Positions 16,696 to 25,011 of a DNA stretch of 64,000 bases are shown here, piece by piece. Each line of letters begins with the position of its first letter. The stretch's first letter is position 1. The position numbers were made by a program, and so were the translations under genes. The notes beneath the pieces are model-generated. The model saw only the letters and a list, made by a program, of their open reading frames with translations. It did not search any database and was not told the origin of the DNA. This DNA is from Hymenobacter psoromatis. GTDB lineage: Bacteria > Bacteroidota > Bacteroidia > Cytophagales > Hymenobacteraceae. The stretch covers positions 2,232,001 to 2,296,000 of the forward strand of contig NZ_JAIFAG010000001.1 of assembly GCF_020012125.1 (NCBI RefSeq), read 5' to 3'.

Positions 16696-17535
16696 ATGCC
16701 CGCTACCCCCGCCCTGCTCGCCACCTGGAGGTTTAAAGGCCGGGACTACGTGCCCTTGCAAGCGCAGTATGGCTTTGAGCAGTTCGTGGATACCCGCGGC
16801 CGGCCTAGCACCAGGGTGCGCCCGCAGCTAGTGCGGCTGGTGCTCGATGCCGCCGACGAAGACGCCCGCCTGATTGCCTGCATGTTTGACCCCTACCAAC
16901 GGGCCACCTCTACCCTGGTGCAGCGCCACCCGCAGGGGCACCGGCTGCACCAGCTGCACATTCAGGCGACGTACTGCGTGGGCTACCGCGGGTACTTTGC
17001 CCCCGGCGACGCGGCCACCCGCTGGCCCAACGAGGTGCTGGTGCTGTACCTTTCGGCCGCCGCTCTCACCCTGGATGGCGTCACCGCGGAGTGCCATTCG
17101 GTGCTGCCCTGGCATGCCCCCGAGAAGGTGCGCCGCCACGCCCGGATGCTCGGCGACGAGGTGACCCAGCTGCCCATCGCCGCCGCCCTACCCGCCCCCA
17201 AGCGCGTGCCTACGGTGGAAGCCCCTACCCTAACCGCCCCGCCGGCCCTGCGCAGCAACAGCGAGACAGGCGTATACGGCGAGCACATTAGTGACGCCTA
17301 CATGCGCGCCCAGGGCCACGAAAAGCTCAACGACGGGGAAGTATTGACGCCCCTACCCCCTGCGCGCCGCCCCAGCTCCTGCTCCAAAATACCCGAATCT
17401 TACACCTTTTCCCGTCGTCCTTTCTATCGGGGTTTGCGTACATGGTCTATCTTTCCCTCCCACCCTCTTCCCCTTTCCTATGCTGATTTCTTCCCGCCCT
17501 TCTGGCTAGCGCCTGCGCGGTCCCCTTCGTTTTGA
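16696..17535 (+). CDS. Orphan TssD (T6SS Hcp-like) with truncated toxin-like tail
   Basis: 279 codons. Residues 1-145 match Bacteroidota TssD tube proteins: TWRFKGRDYVPLQAQYGFEQ, DTRGRPSTRVRPQLVRLVLD, MFDPYQRAT, and CVGYRGYFAP before a last beta strand. About 45 residues on, TGVYGEHISDAYMRAQGHEK plus LNDGE resembles the opening motif of polymorphic toxin domains, but no catalytic core follows. The last ~65 residues (after base ~17345) are Pro/Ser-rich with no protein-like pattern, so the toxin is probably truncated. No other T6SS gene lies nearby. It may be an evolved-Hcp effector remnant. An intrinsic terminator follows at 17568-17603. Confidence 0.7.
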   Translation: MPATPALLATWRFKGRDYVPLQAQYGFEQFVDTRGRPSTRVRPQLVRLVLDAADEDARLIACMFDPYQRATSTLVQRHPQGHRLHQLHIQATYCVGYRGYFAPGDAATRWPNEVLVLYLSAAALTLDGVTAECHSVLPWHAPEKVRRHARMLGDEVTQLPIAAALPAPKRVPTVEAPTLTAPPALRSNSETGVYGEHISDAYMRAQGHEKLNDGEVLTPLPPARRPSSCSKIPESYTFSRRPFYRGLRTWSIFPSHPLPLSYADFFPPFWLAPARSPSF

Positions 17536-17567
17536 GGCTTCGTAAAGCCTCTGGCTGTAGCGATTAC

Positions 17568-17603
17568 AAGGCCCGGCTTCCTACCCAGGAGGCTGGGCTT
17601 TTT
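17568..17603 (+). terminator. Intrinsic terminator after the TssD-like gene
   Basis: A roughly 14-bp stem with two G-U pairs around the loop ACCC, ending in a run of T. It lies 33 bases after the stop codon. Confidence 0.75.
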
Positions 17604-17630
17604 CGTGGGGGTAGGCAGCTCCGCACTCAC

Positions 17631-17662
17631 AAAAAAAGCCTGACCTTGCGGCCAGACTTTTT
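17631..17662 (-). terminator. Intrinsic terminator of the M13 peptidase gene
   Basis: On the minus strand AAAAAGTCTGGCC pairs with GGTCAGGCTTTTT around GCAA. Its two non-Watson-Crick positions become G-U pairs only on this strand, so it serves the minus-strand peptidase that ends at 17688. Confidence 0.8.
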
Positions 17663-17687
17663 ATTCTGAAGAGCAGTCGCCTACCCT

Positions 17688-19748
17688 CTACCAAATGCGC
17701 GAACGGTCGGCCGTGGCGCGCACCATCTTGTTGCCGTCTTTGCAGCCGAAGGCTTCGTAGAACTCGGGCATGTTCATTAGCGGGCCATTGGTGCGGTACT
17801 GGCCGGGCGAGTGCGGGTCGGTCTGGATTTGCTGGCGCATAGCTTCGGGGCGCTGGTTGGCGCGCCAGATTTGGGCAAAGCCTAGGAAGAAGCGCTGGTT
17901 GGGCGTGAAGCCGTCAATCTTCTTGGCGGCCTTGGCCTCGGCCGTTTTCTGGAAGGCCTGGTAGGCGATGGTGAGCCCGCCGATGTCGGCCAGGTTTTCG
18001 CCCATCGTCAGCTTGCCGTTCACGTGCACCGAGTCGAGGGGTGAGAAGGCGTCGTATTGCTTGCCCACCATGTCGGCCTTAGCGTTGAACTTGTCGTTGT
18101 CCTCCTTGGTCCACCAGTCGCGCAGGTTACCCTTGGCATCGGAGCGGCGGCCCTGGTCGTCGAAGCCGTGGGTCATCTCGTGGCCAATGACCGCGCCAAT
18201 CCCGCCGTAGTTCACCGCGTCATCCGCCTTGGGGTCGTAGAAGGGCGGTTGCAAAATACCGGCCGGGAACACGATTTCATTCATGCTCGAATTATAGTAG
18301 GCGTTCACCGTGGGCGGCGTCATACCCCACTCGCCCCGGTCAATCGGCTTGCCGAACTTCTGAAGATTGTCCTCCCGGCGCCACTCAGCGGTGGCAAACA
18401 GGTTTTGCAGGGCGCTCTGGCGCGTGATTTTCAGTTTGGAATAGTCCTTCCACTTGTCAGGATAGCCGATTTTTACGGCGAAGGCATTGAGCTTTTGAAT
18501 AGCCTCTTTCTTAGTGTCGGCGCTCATCCAGTCGGTCGCCATAATGCGCTCACCGTAGGCCCGGCGCAGGTTTTCGACCATCTCCTTGGCCTTGGCCTTG
18601 GCGGCGGGGCTGAACGCCTCATCCACGTAGAGCTGGCCGAAGGCTTCGCCCAGCGCCCCGTCGGTGGCGCGCAGGGCGCGCTTCCAGCGGGGCTGCTGCT
18701 GCTTGGCCCCGGTCAATACCTGCTGGAAGCGGAAGGCCGCGTCGCCGTAGGCTTTGGGTAGGGCCGGGGTCACGTCCGACACCAGGTTCCAGCGCAGGTA
18801 CTGCTGCTGGTCGGCAATGGGCGTGTTGGCCAGCAGCTCATTAGCGGCCGCCATAAATTCGGGCTGGCCGATAATTACGTCCTGGGCGCTGCTCAGGCCC
18901 GCGTCCTTGAGGCGCAGCGGCAGGTTCAGGTTGGGGTAGTCTTTGGCGGCCTGGGCCACCGGCACCTTGTTGTAGTTCTTGAGGCGGTCGCGCAGGTCCA
19001 CGCGGCTGCGGCTGGCCTGGGCCAGCTTGGTTTCGAGGGCCATCACGGCATCCGCATTGGTCGCGGCCAGGCTCGGCGCGTCACCTAACAGCTGAAAAAT
19101 GCTGGTCATGTACGCCTTGTAGGCGGCGCGAATGGTCTTGGAGCGGCCATCTTCCTTGAGGTAGTAGTCGCGGTCGCCAAGGCCGAGGCCACCCTGGCGC
19201 AATTGCACCGCGTACTGGGTGCTGTTCTTGCTGTCCTGGCCCACGCCCATGCCGTACCAGCCCACCGAAAACGACTTCGGGTCGGCCATGTACTGCTGAA
19301 TGGCCGCCAGGCTCTTAAGCCCGGCAATCTGGGTCAGCCGCGGCTGCAAGTATTTCAGGCCGGCGGCCTCAATGGCGGCCGAGTCTATCGCGGCGGCGTA
19401 GAAGTCACCCACCTTTTGCTCGTTGGTACCCGGCTTGGCCGCGCGGTCGGCGGCGGCCTTCACCAAAATGCGCTTTTCCACGGCAATGTTGCGGTCAGCC
19501 AGCTCGTTGAAAGCCCCCCAGCGAGTTTCAGCGGCCGGCACTGGGTTGCTCTTTATCCAGTTGCCGTTGGCGTAGTGGTAAAAATCCTCGCACGGGGCCA
19601 CTGACTGGTCAATGTTGGCGAGGTTGATGCCTACGCCCTGCTGCGGGGGGGTAGGCTTCTTGGGTGGCCCGAAAGCCGTGGTAGCGGCCAGGCCACCAAG
19701 GCCCAGGGTCGCCAGCGCCAGCCGCGACATAGTGGTAGTGGAGGACAT
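17688..19748 (-). CDS. M13 (neprilysin/PepO) metallopeptidase, copy 1
   Basis: A 686-residue secreted zinc endopeptidase. A signal sequence (LALATLGLGGLAATTAFG) precedes IDQSVAPCEDFYHYANGNW, the usual start of the M13 N-terminal domain. Zinc ligands are His523 and His527 in GHEMTHGFDD, with the downstream Glu in GENLADIGG. Asn-Ala-Tyr in PTVNAYYN is the substrate-binding motif. The C-terminus ends SRIW, matching the family's terminal aromatic. It should degrade peptides outside the cytoplasm. A highly similar paralogue lies immediately upstream on the same strand, a clear tandem duplication. Confidence 0.94.
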   Translation of the reverse strand: MSSTTTMSRLALATLGLGGLAATTAFGPPKKPTPPQQGVGINLANIDQSVAPCEDFYHYANGNWIKSNPVPAAETRWGAFNELADRNIAVEKRILVKAAADRAAKPGTNEQKVGDFYAAAIDSAAIEAAGLKYLQPRLTQIAGLKSLAAIQQYMADPKSFSVGWYGMGVGQDSKNSTQYAVQLRQGGLGLGDRDYYLKEDGRSKTIRAAYKAYMTSIFQLLGDAPSLAATNADAVMALETKLAQASRSRVDLRDRLKNYNKVPVAQAAKDYPNLNLPLRLKDAGLSSAQDVIIGQPEFMAAANELLANTPIADQQQYLRWNLVSDVTPALPKAYGDAAFRFQQVLTGAKQQQPRWKRALRATDGALGEAFGQLYVDEAFSPAAKAKAKEMVENLRRAYGERIMATDWMSADTKKEAIQKLNAFAVKIGYPDKWKDYSKLKITRQSALQNLFATAEWRREDNLQKFGKPIDRGEWGMTPPTVNAYYNSSMNEIVFPAGILQPPFYDPKADDAVNYGGIGAVIGHEMTHGFDDQGRRSDAKGNLRDWWTKEDNDKFNAKADMVGKQYDAFSPLDSVHVNGKLTMGENLADIGGLTIAYQAFQKTAEAKAAKKIDGFTPNQRFFLGFAQIWRANQRPEAMRQQIQTDPHSPGQYRTNGPLMNMPEFYEAFGCKDGNKMVRATADRSRIW

Positions 19749-19850
19749 GAAGAAGATTGGTTAGGAGAAAAGGAAGAAAAGCGAAAGTAAGGGTAATAGC
19801 GGGAACCGCCGCTTAACCGTTGCATCACACCGGCTTAAAGTGAAAACCGG

Positions 19851-19937
19851 GGGTAGGGAAATCGATTAATTAAAAAAAGAACGTCAGGCGCATCTGGCAC
19901 CTGACGTTCTTTTTTTAATTAATCGATTTCCCTACCC
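19851..19937. terminator. Perfect 38-bp palindromic terminator between the two M13 genes
   Basis: 19851-19888 pairs exactly with 19900-19937 around an 11-nt loop. The inner part reads AAAAAAAGAACGTCAGG, a shortened family A word, and the outer part GGGTAGGGAAATCGATTAAT. The last right-arm base is part of the stop codon of the upstream peptidase gene. A and T tracts make it a likely bidirectional terminator. Confidence 0.85.
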
Positions 19938-21994
19938 TACCAGATGCGGGCCTGCTCGGCGGTAGGCCGCTCCATCTTATCAGTAGGCGTGCAGCCGAAA
20001 GCTTTGTAGAACTCGGGCATATTCATCAGCGGACCGTTGGTGCGGAACTGGGCCGGCGAGTGCGGGTCTACCTGCACCTGCTGGCGGGCGGCTTCGGGCC
20101 GAATATTGGTGCGCCAAATCTGCGCCCAGGCCAGGAAAAAGCGCTGGTCGGGCGTGAAGCCGTCGAGGCTGGTGCCGCTCTTGGCCTCGGCCGTTTTCTG
20201 GAAGGCCTGGTAGGCGATGGTGAGCCCGCCGATGTCGGCCAGGTTTTCACCCATCGTCAGCTTACCATTCACGTGCACCGAGTCGAGGGGTGAGAAGGCG
20301 TCGTATTGCTTGCCCACCATCGCGGCTTTGGTGTTGAATTTCTCACCGTCTTCCTTGGTCCACCAGTCGCGCAGGTTACCCTTGGCATCATACTGCCGGC
20401 CCTGGTCATCAAAGCCGTGGGTCATTTCGTGGCCAATGACCGCGCCAATGCCGCCGTAGTTCACCGCGTCGTCCGCCTTGGGGTCGTAGAAGGGCGGCTG
20501 CAAAATGCCGGCCGGGAACACAATCTCGTTCATCGGCGGGTTGTAGTAGGCATTCACCGTGGGCGGCGTCATGCCCCACTCGGTGCGGTCAATCGGCTTA
20601 CCGAATTTCTGAAGGTTGTCCTCGGCAGCCCAGGTGCGGGCGGCCAGCACGTTTTGCAGCGCGCTTTGGCGGGTAATTTTCAGTTTGGAATAGTCCTTCC
20701 ACTTGTCGGGGTAGCCGATTTTCACGGTGAAGGCGTTGAGCTTCACCAAGGCTTCCTTCTTGGTGGCGGCGCTCATCCAGTCGGTCGCCATAATGCGCTC
20801 GGCGTAGGCTTTGCGCAGGTTCTCAATCATTTCCTTAGCCTTGGCCTTGGCGTCGGGGCTGAAGGCCTTATCCACGTAAAGCTGGCCAAACGCTTCACCC
20901 AGCGCGCCGTCGGTGGCGCGCAGCTCGCGCTTCCAGCGGGGCTGCTGCTGCTTGGCCCCACTCAGCACCTGCGAGAATTTAAAGGCTGCATCGCCGTAGG
21001 CTTTGGGCAAAGCCGCGCTCACGCTGCTCACCAAGTGAAAGCGCAAGTACTCGCGCTGCACGGCCAGCGGCGTGCTGGCCAGCAGCTTACTCACTTCCTG
21101 CAAAAACTCGGGCTGGCCCACAATAACCTCCTTAGCCGTACCGAGGCCGCTTTCCTTGAGCATCAGCGGCAGGTTGAGGCTCGGAAACTCCTTGGCGGCC
21201 TGGGCCACGGTCATCTTGTGGTAGTTGGCCTGCGGGTCGCGCAGGTCCACGCGGCTTTTACTGGCCTTGGCGAGCTTGGTTTCGAGGTCCATTACGGCGG
21301 CGGCGTGCTCCGTGGCCTGGGCCTGGGTGTCGCCGAGGCGCGTGAAGGTGCCTATCAAATAGGTCTGGTAGGCGGCCCGGATGTTCTTGGAGCGCGCGTC
21401 TTCCTTCAGGTAATAATCGCGGTCGGGCAGCGTGAGGCCGCCCTGGTAAAACTGCACTGCGTACTGGGTGCTGATTTTCTCATCCTGCCCTACCCCCGAA
21501 TTAAACCACACGCTGCCAGCGTGGGCGTGCGGGTCACCCAGGAAAGCCTGCATCTGGGCCAGCGTTTTGAGGCCCGCGATGCGGTCTAGGTAGGGCTTGA
21601 GGTACGTAAGACCGGCTTTTTCAATCGCCATCGTGTCCATTGCGGCGGCGTAGAAGTCGCCCACCTTTTGGGCGTTAGTACCGGGCTTGGCGGTAGCGGC
21701 ATTGCCGGCCAGCTCCTCCAGAATCGATTTCTGGGTGGCGTAGTTGCGGTCGGCCAGCTCGTTGAAGCTGCCCCAGCGGCTCTCGGCGGCCGGCACGGGG
21801 TTGTTTTTGAGCCAGTTGCCATTAGCATACTGAAAGAAATCGGCGCAGGGCTGCACCGACTTATCAATATTAGCCGGATTGATGCCGACGCCCGCCTGGG
21901 CGGTAGTTTGGGCCAGGACCGGGGTAGCGGCGGCCAGGCCGAGCGCCGCCACGGCCAAGGCCGCGCTGCGTTGGTAGCGATTTTTGGTAGGCAT
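19937..21994 (-). CDS. M13 (neprilysin/PepO) metallopeptidase, copy 2
   Basis: A 685-residue paralogue of the next gene, colinear with it from the PCADFFQYANGNW region to the last residue. Signal peptide LAVAALGLAAATPVLAQ. Zinc motif GHEMTHGFDD with His522 and His526, then GENLADIGG and the terminal ARIW. Divergence is concentrated in residues 100-330 (helical cap domain), while the catalytic half is nearly identical, which suggests either different peptide preferences or gene conversion of the catalytic half. The two genes are separated by about 190 bases containing a palindromic terminator. Confidence 0.94.
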   Translation of the reverse strand: MPTKNRYQRSAALAVAALGLAAATPVLAQTTAQAGVGINPANIDKSVQPCADFFQYANGNWLKNNPVPAAESRWGSFNELADRNYATQKSILEELAGNAATAKPGTNAQKVGDFYAAAMDTMAIEKAGLTYLKPYLDRIAGLKTLAQMQAFLGDPHAHAGSVWFNSGVGQDEKISTQYAVQFYQGGLTLPDRDYYLKEDARSKNIRAAYQTYLIGTFTRLGDTQAQATEHAAAVMDLETKLAKASKSRVDLRDPQANYHKMTVAQAAKEFPSLNLPLMLKESGLGTAKEVIVGQPEFLQEVSKLLASTPLAVQREYLRFHLVSSVSAALPKAYGDAAFKFSQVLSGAKQQQPRWKRELRATDGALGEAFGQLYVDKAFSPDAKAKAKEMIENLRKAYAERIMATDWMSAATKKEALVKLNAFTVKIGYPDKWKDYSKLKITRQSALQNVLAARTWAAEDNLQKFGKPIDRTEWGMTPPTVNAYYNPPMNEIVFPAGILQPPFYDPKADDAVNYGGIGAVIGHEMTHGFDDQGRQYDAKGNLRDWWTKEDGEKFNTKAAMVGKQYDAFSPLDSVHVNGKLTMGENLADIGGLTIAYQAFQKTAEAKSGTSLDGFTPDQRFFLAWAQIWRTNIRPEAARQQVQVDPHSPAQFRTNGPLMNMPEFYKAFGCTPTDKMERPTAEQARIW

Positions 21995-22065
21995 GAAAAG
22001 GGAAAAGTGGATGGGTTAGAGGCCGGCAAGTTACGGGCCGCGCCGGCTTTAGCACGGCGGCAAGG

Positions 22066-22073
22066 TACTTTTG
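22066..22073 (+). promoter_or_regulatory. TAnnTTTG -7 box upstream of xseA
   Basis: TACTTTTG is an exact consensus match 96 bases before the xseA start. The predicted leader would contain the 20-bp palindrome at 22089-22140. Confidence 0.4.
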
Positions 22074-22088
22074 CATCCTACCCGGTTA

Positions 22089-22140
22089 TTCAAATCGTTT
22101 GTCCTTGCGAACGAAGCGCGGCAAGGACAAACGATTTGAA
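22089..22140. repeat. Perfect 20-bp palindrome (family B related) in the xseA leader
   Basis: 22089-22108 pairs exactly with 22121-22140. The loop GAACGAAGCGCG and stem word GTCCTTGC belong to family B. It lies between a -7 box and the xseA start, so it may be transcribed as part of the 5' leader. Confidence 0.85.
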
Positions 22141-22169
22141 CTGCTTGCTGATAATTCTCTACCCCCTCT

Positions 22170-23552
22170 ATGCCGCTCTATCCCCGCCGCGCCGCCCCTA
22201 CCCCCGCCGAGCCGGCCGCGCCGCTCAGCCTGGGCGCGCTGCTGACGCAGGTGCGCGCCGCCCTGCATCACCGCTTCCCCGACTCGTACTGGGTAGTGGC
22301 CGAGGTGGCCGAAATGACGCGCCCGCGCCAGGCCGGGGGCCACTGCTACCTCACCCTTACCGAGCCGGCGGCCGGGGCAGAAGCGCTGGGCTTTGTGGCC
22401 CAGGCGCGGGCTACGCTCTGGGGCAGCCGCTACCAGCAGCTCGCGCCGGCCTTCGCCGAGGCCACCGGGCAGGAACTGCGGCCCGGCCTACGCCTGCTGC
22501 TGCGCGTAAAGGTGACGTTTCACGAGCAGTACGGCTTTTCGCTCGACGTGCTGGCCCTCGACCCCAGCTACACTGTGGGCGAGCTGGCCCGCCAGCGCCT
22601 GGCCACGCTCCGCAAATTGCAGGAAAAAGACCTGCTGGAGCGCCAGCAGGAGCTGGTCCTACCCCTCGCCCCGCAGCGACTGGCGGTCATCTCCTCGCCC
22701 ACAGCGGCGGGCTTTCAGGATTTCGTGCGCCAGCTCGAAGAAGCGCCCTACGACTTCGCTCTCACGCTCTTCCCGGCGCTCATGCAGGGCGAGGGCGCGC
22801 CGGCCAGCATCCGGGCCGCGCTCGATGCTATCCGGCCGCGCCGGGGGCAGTTTGAGGTCGTTATTCTCACTCGCGGCGGCGGGGCCAAAACGGATTTGCT
22901 GGCCTTTGATGAATATGGCCTGGCGGCGGCCGTGGCCTCGTTTCCGCTACCCGTTCTCACCGGCATCGGCCACGAGCGCGACGAGGCAGTGGTGGACCTA
23001 GTGGCCTACCGCGCCCTCAAAACGCCCACCGCCGTCGCGGCCTTTTTGGTCGAGCGCCTGGCCCGCCTCGAAAGCCTGGTGCTCGACTTGGCCGAGCGCG
23101 TGGCCGACCGCAGCCGCCAGCACCTGGCCCGCCACCAGCAACAGCTGTTGCGCCGCACCGACCAGCTCCGCGAAGCTGCCCACCAGCAGCTGCGCCGCGC
23201 CCAAACGACGCTGGACCAGCGCAGCCGCCAGGCCACCCAGGCCCCGCGCCAGCACCTGCGCCAGCTAAGCCAGCACCTCGAAAGCTTTCGCTACACCCTA
23301 CTCCGCGCCACTCGCCGCACCCTCGGCCACGAGGAGCAGCAGCTACGCCAGCGCTCGCGCACGGTGCTGCGCCGCTTCACGCGCCACCATCAGCGGCGGC
23401 GCGAGCAATTATTGCGGCAGCAGTTTTTGGTGCGTCGGGCGTTTGAATTAAAAATTTTTAAGTATAAATTAAAAATCGGGGAAGTAGAAGTGGCGGAATT
23501 ACGGCGCGAAAATCAGCTTTTACGGCGTATTAATTTATCATTTCAAAAATAA
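22170..23552 (+). CDS. xseA: Exodeoxyribonuclease VII large subunit
   Basis: A 460-residue catalytic subunit of exonuclease VII, which degrades single-stranded DNA from both ends. Residues 15-110 form the OB fold (SLGALLTQVRAALHHRFP, YWVVAEVAEM, GHCYLTLTE). The catalytic domain has RLAVISSPTAAGFQDF, the metal-site region EVVILTRGGGAKTDLLAFDE and PVLTGIGHERDEAVVDLVA. A long basic coiled-coil follows. The last 30 codons (LKIFKYKLKIGEVEVAELRR) are much more AT-rich than the rest. xseB follows after 169 bases, interrupted by a large palindrome. Confidence 0.95.
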   Translation: MPLYPRRAAPTPAEPAAPLSLGALLTQVRAALHHRFPDSYWVVAEVAEMTRPRQAGGHCYLTLTEPAAGAEALGFVAQARATLWGSRYQQLAPAFAEATGQELRPGLRLLLRVKVTFHEQYGFSLDVLALDPSYTVGELARQRLATLRKLQEKDLLERQQELVLPLAPQRLAVISSPTAAGFQDFVRQLEEAPYDFALTLFPALMQGEGAPASIRAALDAIRPRRGQFEVVILTRGGGAKTDLLAFDEYGLAAAVASFPLPVLTGIGHERDEAVVDLVAYRALKTPTAVAAFLVERLARLESLVLDLAERVADRSRQHLARHQQQLLRRTDQLREAAHQQLRRAQTTLDQRSRQATQAPRQHLRQLSQHLESFRYTLLRATRRTLGHEEQQLRQRSRTVLRRFTRHHQRRREQLLRQQFLVRRAFELKIFKYKLKIGEVEVAELRRENQLLRRINLSFQK

Positions 23553-23559
23553 AAGGAAC

Positions 23560-23676
23560 GTCATGCTCATCTGGCATCCGCTTGTCGAAGCATCTCTACC
23601 GCGTAAGTAATCCTAACGTCAGAGGTTACTTACGCGGTAGAGATGCTTCGACAAGCGGATGCCAGATGAGCATGAC
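23560..23676. repeat. Family A palindrome with perfect 51-bp arms
   Basis: 23560-23610 is exactly complementary to 23626-23676, with a 15-nt loop. Words GTCATGCTCATCTGG, CTTGTCGAAGCATCTC and ACCGCGTAAGTAA. It separates xseA and xseB, the two subunits of one enzyme. This is the longest perfect arm in the window. Confidence 0.93.
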
Positions 23677-23721
23677 AACGAGCCTAATAGCATAATTACT
23701 ACTTTTTAATTACCTCTCACT

Positions 23722-24033
23722 TTGACTTACAACGAAGCCATCCAGGAACTGGAAACCATTCTGCGCAGCCTCGAAACCGACCAAGTAGACGTAGACGACC
23801 TCACGACCCGCGCCGAGCGCTCGGCCGAGTTAGTGCGCCTTTGCCGCCACAAGCTGCGGCACGCCGAAGCCTCGCTCGACCGCGTATTCGACTCACTTGA
23901 TGAGGACGAAGACGAGCCGGCGGAAGCTGAAACGGACGACGCAGACGAACTAGATGACGACGACGAGGAAGCTGATGAGGATGACCACCGCCCCGGCGGC
24001 CCCGGCCGGCCAGCCGCGCCCCGTCTGTTTTAG
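23722..24033 (+). CDS. xseB: Exodeoxyribonuclease VII small subunit
   Basis: A 103-residue protein; residues 1-65 are the XseB family domain (TYNEAIQELETILRSLE, DDLTTRAERSAELVRLC, LRHAEASLDRVFDSL), which binds the XseA coiled coil. A hyper-acidic tail of about 30 Asp/Glu-rich residues follows, longer than in typical XseB. The only start consistent with the family alignment is TTG at 23722. Its position after xseA supports the identity. Confidence 0.92.
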   Translation: MTYNEAIQELETILRSLETDQVDVDDLTTRAERSAELVRLCRHKLRHAEASLDRVFDSLDEDEDEPAEAETDDADELDDDDEEADEDDHRPGGPGRPAAPRLF

Positions 24034-24040
24034 CCCGGTT

Positions 24041-24122
24041 TTCCTCAGAAGTTTAAGCCCATAAAAAAGGCGCTCCTTCGGCTGAAGGAGCGCCTTTTTT
24101 ATGGGCTTAAACTTCTGAGGAA
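24041..24122. terminator. Perfect 39-bp bidirectional terminator
   Basis: 24041-24079 pairs exactly with 24084-24122 around a 4-nt loop. The inner stem is AAAAAAGGCGCTCCTTC with its complement, giving T-runs on both strands. It separates the convergent xseB and anti-sigma genes. Such a long perfect stem is unusual for a simple terminator. Confidence 0.92.
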
Positions 24123-24128
24123 ATCAAT

Positions 24129-24998
24129 TTAAATATTTCCTACCACCGTCATAGTGCTGAGTGTGGGGCCTACGCTGCCGCCGGTGGGCTCTACCGTCAT
24201 GGCGAAGGTTTGGGCGCTGGCGATGTCCTTCATTTGCTGCAAGCCTTCGCCGGTGGCCGTGTTGGCGGCCAGCACGCCCGCGTCGATGGGCTTGCCTTTG
24301 TCGAGGGCCCAGAGCTGGTACTGCTTGCCGACGGGCAGCGCGGGCAGCGCCTGCACATCGAGGAATACGCGGTGGGTAGCGGCGTTATAGAGCACGCGGG
24401 CGCGGGCCGTGGCGTGGGCCGGCGTGCCGGCCAGGGCCACCAATTTGTACTCGGGCGAGCGCAGCACTTGCAGCTGGCTTTCAGCGCCTTGCAGGCGGTG
24501 CTCCACTACCTGGGAGGTTTGAGCAAAGCGGGCCTGGCTGTTTTGAGCGGCCACTAAGTCGGTGCTAACCTGTTGCCAGCGGCTGTAGAGCAGCGCGTTG
24601 GCACCCAGGCTCAGCAGCAGGGCTACCGAGGCCGCAATGGCCCAGCCGCTGCCGCGCCGCGCCGCCACGGGGGGGGTAGGGGCGGTGGCCAGGTGCGGAT
24701 TGGAAGCCGACACCCGCATGGTAGGCACGGCGGGGGCAGGGGCAGGGGCGGCCACGTCGGCGGAGCCAATTTCGGCCAGCACGCGGCTCAAGATGCGCTC
24801 GCGGGCTCCGGCGGGGGGCGTCCGGGACTGGGCTTCGGCATACACGTCGAGGCCGGTCAGCAATTCGTCTAGCTCCTGGCGCACCTGGGGGTAGCGGGCG
24901 GCCCAGCTTTCCACTTCCGCGCGGGCGGCGGGGTCTAGCTCACCAAGGGCGTATTGCTCCAGGCGGCCTGATTCGAGATAAGTTTGGTAATCTTCCAC
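24129..24998 (-). CDS. Anti-sigma factor (RskA C-terminal domain)
   Basis: A 289-residue single-pass membrane protein. The cytosolic N-terminal ~85 residues (EQYALGELDPAARAEVESWA) form a helical anti-sigma domain. An Ala/Pro linker and a transmembrane helix (GWAIAASVALLLSLGANALL) follow, then a coiled-coil and the periplasmic RskA-type domain (LPVGKQYQLWALDKGKPIDA, FAMTVEPTGG). It should bind and inhibit the ECF sigma factor encoded 13 bases upstream on the same strand. Regulated release by proteolysis is usual in the family but not shown here. Confidence 0.9.
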   Translation of the reverse strand: MEDYQTYLESGRLEQYALGELDPAARAEVESWAARYPQVRQELDELLTGLDVYAEAQSRTPPAGARERILSRVLAEIGSADVAAPAPAPAVPTMRVSASNPHLATAPTPPVAARRGSGWAIAASVALLLSLGANALLYSRWQQVSTDLVAAQNSQARFAQTSQVVEHRLQGAESQLQVLRSPEYKLVALAGTPAHATARARVLYNAATHRVFLDVQALPALPVGKQYQLWALDKGKPIDAGVLAANTATGEGLQQMKDIASAQTFAMTVEPTGGSVGPTLSTMTVVGNI

Positions 24999-25011
24999 GG
25001 AAGTACTGGTA

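Noticed and set aside
20306..21589. Long plus-strand open frame (427 codons) over the second M13 gene
   Set aside because: It is antisense to a clearly conserved peptidase, is a by-product of high GC third positions, and has no family features.
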